Shown one piece after another: positions 61,212 to 64,000 of a DNA stretch of 64,000 nucleotides (position 1 is its first letter; each line of letters opens with the position of its first letter). The notes below the pieces were generated by a model. It saw nothing but the letters and a program-made list of their open reading frames with translations. It made no database searches and was not told where the DNA came from. Location: NCBI GenBank assembly GCA_029855935.1, contig JAGSHN010000025.1, positions 62,001 through 126,000 of the forward strand. Direction: 5' to 3'. Origin of the DNA: Candidatus Thorarchaeota archaeon. GTDB taxonomy: Archaea; Asgardarchaeota; Thorarchaeia; Thorarchaeales; Thorarchaeaceae. The translations under genes were made by a program, and so were the position numbers.

Positions 61212-61880
61212 TTACTCTCTTGCCAAGATGACCCCACCGATGCAGAGAAGCATAACCGATATCGTCCGCAGAGAATAGAACAGCGGCTTGAGCTCGACCA
61301 CTGGCCAGATGAACAGGATCGCCGAGTAAAGGACAAAACTTGCTCCTATCAGCAGAGCCCAGTCGACCCCCGTCACCCAGAAGTGACGGAGGAAGATCAG
61401 ACCGATGAATAGGACAAAGGGGACAAGATCAACCACCACCCACCAGCTCATGTTGTGGACTGGCAGATGGGTCTCGGGATTGAAGAATGCCCAAGGCGTA
61501 TCACCAGGCAGGAAGAAGGCGAACAAGGTGGTCCCCGCCGCATAGGGAACGACATAGAGGGCTGTGACCAGTTCTCGGGCAAAACGACGCGATGTGACGA
61601 ACGGAACAGTGGCATAGAGCAGGAGGCCGACTGTACCCGTTCCTCCGAGATTGACGTACACCCACATCGCAGTCGTCCCGAGAGGAGACGTGATGTCAAT
61701 CTCGTTGAACACCAGCCACGAGTTGATCACGTGGCCCATAGCATAGAGAATGAAGGCAAGACCCCACATAAGGCGCCGTGGTCGTTCCCCGCGATAGTAT
61801 GCCACAAAGAATGTCAATCCGGCAATCACGGCAACGCTCGCTGACACGACAGATGTAGCAAAATGAATCCAGTCGACCAC
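61212..61880 (-). CDS. Seven-helix membrane protein of unknown function
   Basis: A 222-residue protein with about seven hydrophobic segments (VVSASVAVIAGLTFFVAYYR; LMWGLAFILYAMGHVINSWL; and others) and short loops. GHVIN and HNMSWW place His residues near helix ends. Its layout resembles the seven-helix protein at 24471-25112. A TATA-like TTGTTAAAGG at about 61913-61922 precedes ATG 61880. It probably leads the transcript that includes the zinc-ribbon genes. Confidence 0.6.
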   Translation of the reverse strand: MVDWIHFATSVVSASVAVIAGLTFFVAYYRGERPRRLMWGLAFILYAMGHVINSWLVFNEIDITSPLGTTAMWVYVNLGGTGTVGLLLYATVPFVTSRRFARELVTALYVVPYAAGTTLFAFFLPGDTPWAFFNPETHLPVHNMSWWVVVDLVPFVLFIGLIFLRHFWVTGVDWALLIGASFVLYSAILFIWPVVELKPLFYSLRTISVMLLCIGGVILARE

Positions 61881-62077
61881 GACACCTCACCAGCGAAACG
61901 ATGGGAAAACTGTCCTTTAACAATTTCCACGTCCTCAGGCCGCCAATCCCCGTCATCTCCTCTGGTGTGGGGGCCAGCCATGACGGACAGCCCCCACTGT
62001 GTCTCGCTTGCCGGGAGGTGCACGTGAGACAGCGAATGAGACCTCATTTCAAGGAATGAGGAGCGTAGGGTCATTCT

Positions 62078-62230
62078 CTACGAGCCCGAATAGAGGTAAC
62101 GCAGCGTTTCGGCGTCAGCATCCGTTGGGTCACGATCACTGTCGAGCAGTCCGTACAGAACGTGAAGCACCTGTGCGTTTCTCTGGAGCGTGGAACTGGG
62201 CAGCCGGGACTTGTTCGTCTTCTCGGTCAT
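62078..62230 (-). CDS. Possible 50-residue small protein
   Basis: A short frame on the minus strand encodes MTEKTNKSRLPSSTLQRNAQ and continues with VLHVLYGLLDSDRDPTDADA to a TAG stop. GGAG lies nine bases before ATG 62230, and a TATA-like CTTATTAGCC lies about 60 bases upstream. Its third-codon positions are mostly G or C, as in neighbouring genes. The composition suggests a helix plus an acidic tail. No family was recognised. Confidence 0.4.
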   Translation of the reverse strand: MTEKTNKSRLPSSTLQRNAQVLHVLYGLLDSDRDPTDADAETLRYLYSGS

Positions 62231-62597
62231 CACTCGCTTCTCCGTGTTCGCTTTCTGTGGTATAACTGACCTCCATTTCCGGTGGACAGGCTAATAAGGA
62301 TTGGTGCAACCCAGATATGCTCACCGTAGTCCCTGCATGTAACAAGGAGCCCCCGCGAGATTCCTCTCGTGATTACCATAGCGCCCGATCTAGCGATAGA
62401 CCAAGAGCGGCCAGTCTACACAGTTTCACTCAAGAGGTGAGAAGATGGAGGACAGACCACGAGACTCGAACGCAGGAGCAGACGCCTGGGCGGCAGGACC
62501 GATGCGACTCCCCTTCTGGCCGGCTTAGTCACAGTTAGAGTATTGTCGGGAGGAGATTCAATAGTCCTTTGATCAGATGAGGGCAATGTGACGGGCA
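62231..62597. other. 367-bp gap with no recognised gene
   Basis: It holds the upstream region of the small protein frame and probably the promoter of the decayed gene at 62598. Nothing else was recognised. Confidence 0.45.
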
Positions 62598-63390
62598 TTG
62601 GGGCCTCGGGAAAGGTTCCACACAGCGGTCGAGCGTGAGGAGCCCGACAGAGTGCCACTGGATGTCTGGATAACTCCTGCAGCCTATGAACGCGTCCGCT
62701 ATCATCCTGGAATCAATGCGTCGGAGAGACTTGAGTGGGGAATAATGGCGCCGCTCAAGGTGTCAAAGGAGTTTCTGCACAGGCTTCACATAGACTACAG
62801 AAGTGTATACATGAATCCCTCCTCCAAGTTCAAGCCAAGACGTACCTGGATGGGAGTACGGACACGGAGTTCGGCCTCAGGGGCAAGTGGTATGGCCCCC
62901 ACTGGGAGATCGTGTATCACCCGTGGGCGGACTTCACGGAGATTAAGGAGGTGGAGGCCTACGAGTGGCCTGACCCAGAAGACCCCTCTCGTATGAAGGG
63001 CGTTGCCGATTGGGCGAGATACCAGCATGAGAAAACAGACTACGCGGTTGTAGGTATGGTAGGCGGACCTTGGGGCGCATTTGAGATCTGTGCTCACTAT
63101 ATGCGGGGATTCGGGAAGTTCCTGTTGACATGGTGGAGAATCCGAGATTCGCAGAGGCGATGATGGACAAATCCAAGCGGCTCGCCATTGAGATGAATCG
63201 TGTGTTTCTAGATGAGGTCGGGGAGTACCTTGATCTCGTATTTGTGGGGGATGACCTCGGACATCAGCACGGTCTGATAGTGAGCCCGAAGATGTTCCGC
63301 TCGATGGTGAAGCCACGAGTCAAGAGAATCTATCAGGACATCAGGCGCAGATCACCTCACGTGAAGATCCTCTATCACAGCTGTGGCGCA
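62598..63390 (+). pseudogene. Uroporphyrinogen decarboxylase-family methyltransferase, broken
   Basis: The start GPRERFHTAVEREEPDRVPL is typical of URO-D/methylcobamide methyltransferase proteins. The reading continues in a second frame after about 62832 (QAKTYLDGSTDTEFGLRGKW) and in a third after about 63127 (MVENPRFAEAMMDKSKRLAI), so two single-base losses break it. Recognisable sequence stops at KILYHSCG (to 63386), the Cys-Gly that in the family precedes the last third of the protein; that third is missing. The start would be TTG 62598. Confidence 0.82.
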
Positions 63391-64000
63391 CATCTCGCTG
63401 ACTATTCTGTTGGTCACCCCGCAGATGTAGACGGTCACGCGAGCGCCCTGCTGATGTGTATACTCAACCATCTCACTGAGGAATGGCTGCGAGAAGGAGC
63501 CGAAGTGCCGAGAAGAGATTATGCTGTTACTCGCCGATGGTTCTAATATGACAATGTTGTGCGCCCCGTTTACGATGAGATTCTCGACATAGGGTCGCAC
63601 CAGTTCCCCAGAGCGAGCTACTACATAGATAGCGGTGTCAAGATCCTCAATCCTCATCTCAAGAACAGGGGGCGGTCCCAAGAGATATCCAGCAAGAGTC
63701 AGAGGCCCGATGACATAGCTGCTGACAAGATGCGTTGACCCCACAGTTTGGGAGAGTATCTTGGTCGTCTCCACAAAGATGCGCAGGCGTGTCTTGTGAG
63801 TGGATGGGGGTTCGAAAGATCCAATCTCGGTAGGGTCGGCGATGGGGTGTCCTGCAACGTACGGTAACTCTCCGCTGGGGAAAACGGCCTCGGCACCGAG
63901 GCCTCCGCCTGAGCTGTCAGGTCCATCACATTGAACACGCCGTTGTAGCCTAATCTCTGTAGCGTACGCAGGAGAGCGTCTACCTGAGTCTGGGCGTCAG
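63391..64000 (-). pseudogene. Second URO-D-family gene, broken and cut at window edge
   Basis: Read from the right edge, the minus strand encodes LLRTLQRLGYNGVFNVMDLT and AQAEA, then shifts frame by one lost base near 63900 (LGAEAVFPSGELPYVAGHPI) and continues to FSQPFLSEMVEYTHQQGARV and TVYICGVTNRIVSEM. This resembles MtaA/MtbA-type methylcobamide methyltransferases. Similarity ends near 63391, directly at the point where the opposite-strand relative also ends. Both genes lack the C-terminal third. Confidence 0.78.

Noticed and set aside
1-64000. tRNA, rRNA or insertion sequence
   Set aside because: A read for T-loop-like motifs, transposase motifs and terminal repeats found nothing convincing; GGTTCGAA-like matches lie in coding or decayed coding sequence.

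Overview
The window comes from an archaeon. It carries a thermosome subunit, the archaeal type of S-adenosylmethionine synthetase, RNA polymerase subunit K (Rpb6), a NatA-like N-acetyltransferase with the LPENYP signature, an AK6/Fap7-type kinase and the archaeal HTH-ACT amino-acid regulator. Many genes have a TATA-like box about 25-30 bases before the start codon and little or no leader; others have a GGAGG/GGTGA ribosome site. Moderately high GC, many small zinc-ribbon, TPR, leucine-rich-repeat and helix-hairpin-helix proteins and a UvrABC set resemble Asgard archaea (perhaps Thorarchaeia-like). That placement is an inference from gene content, not a tree.

Layout. 1-8.6 kb: GNAT fragment, HTH-ACT regulator, B-box membrane protein, MFS transporter, Memo-like protein, C69/secernin-like hydrolase, HisRS, MgtC/DUF4010 membrane protein. 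8.7-14.8 kb: RNA polymerase subunit K fused to a helix-hairpin-helix domain, thermosome, DUF89 phosphatase, N-acetyltransferase, membrane HhH-like protein, AK6 kinase. 14.9-22.9 kb: solitary Eco57I-like adenine methyltransferase, SPFH protein with two zinc ribbons, RNase Z-like hydrolase, TPR-zinc protein, coiled-coil protein and a prenyl-synthase homologue without its aspartate motifs. 23-29.7 kb: membrane proteins, an HxlR regulator, a polytopic protein with three similar His-containing segments followed by heme O synthase, then SAM synthetase divergent from an HTH-CBS regulator. 29.7-37.8 kb: NhaP-type antiporter, PhoU-like and amphi-Trp genes, then a duplicated block (amphi-Trp / TrpRS / nitrilase) in which each copy has lost different genes. 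37.8-43.7 kb: MazG-like pyrophosphatase, TPR protein, secreted phospholipase-D-like protein, ferredoxin, amino-acid permease and a stand-alone Lrp sensor domain. 43.7-53.5 kb: uvrB-uvrA-uvrA-uvrC operon with two full-length UvrA proteins. 53.7-64 kb: exported papain-fold protein, 24-residue leucine-rich-repeat protein, MetRS, a small zinc-ribbon/membrane cluster, and two decayed uroporphyrinogen-decarboxylase-family genes joined tail to tail.

Points that look least ordinary are the reciprocal gene loss at 32.7-37.8 kb, the HhH-Rpb6 fusion, the tandem UvrA pair, the His-repeat membrane protein beside heme O synthase, and the SAM synthetase / HTH-CBS pair with an 11-bp palindrome between them. 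No tRNA, rRNA, CRISPR array or insertion sequence was recognised.
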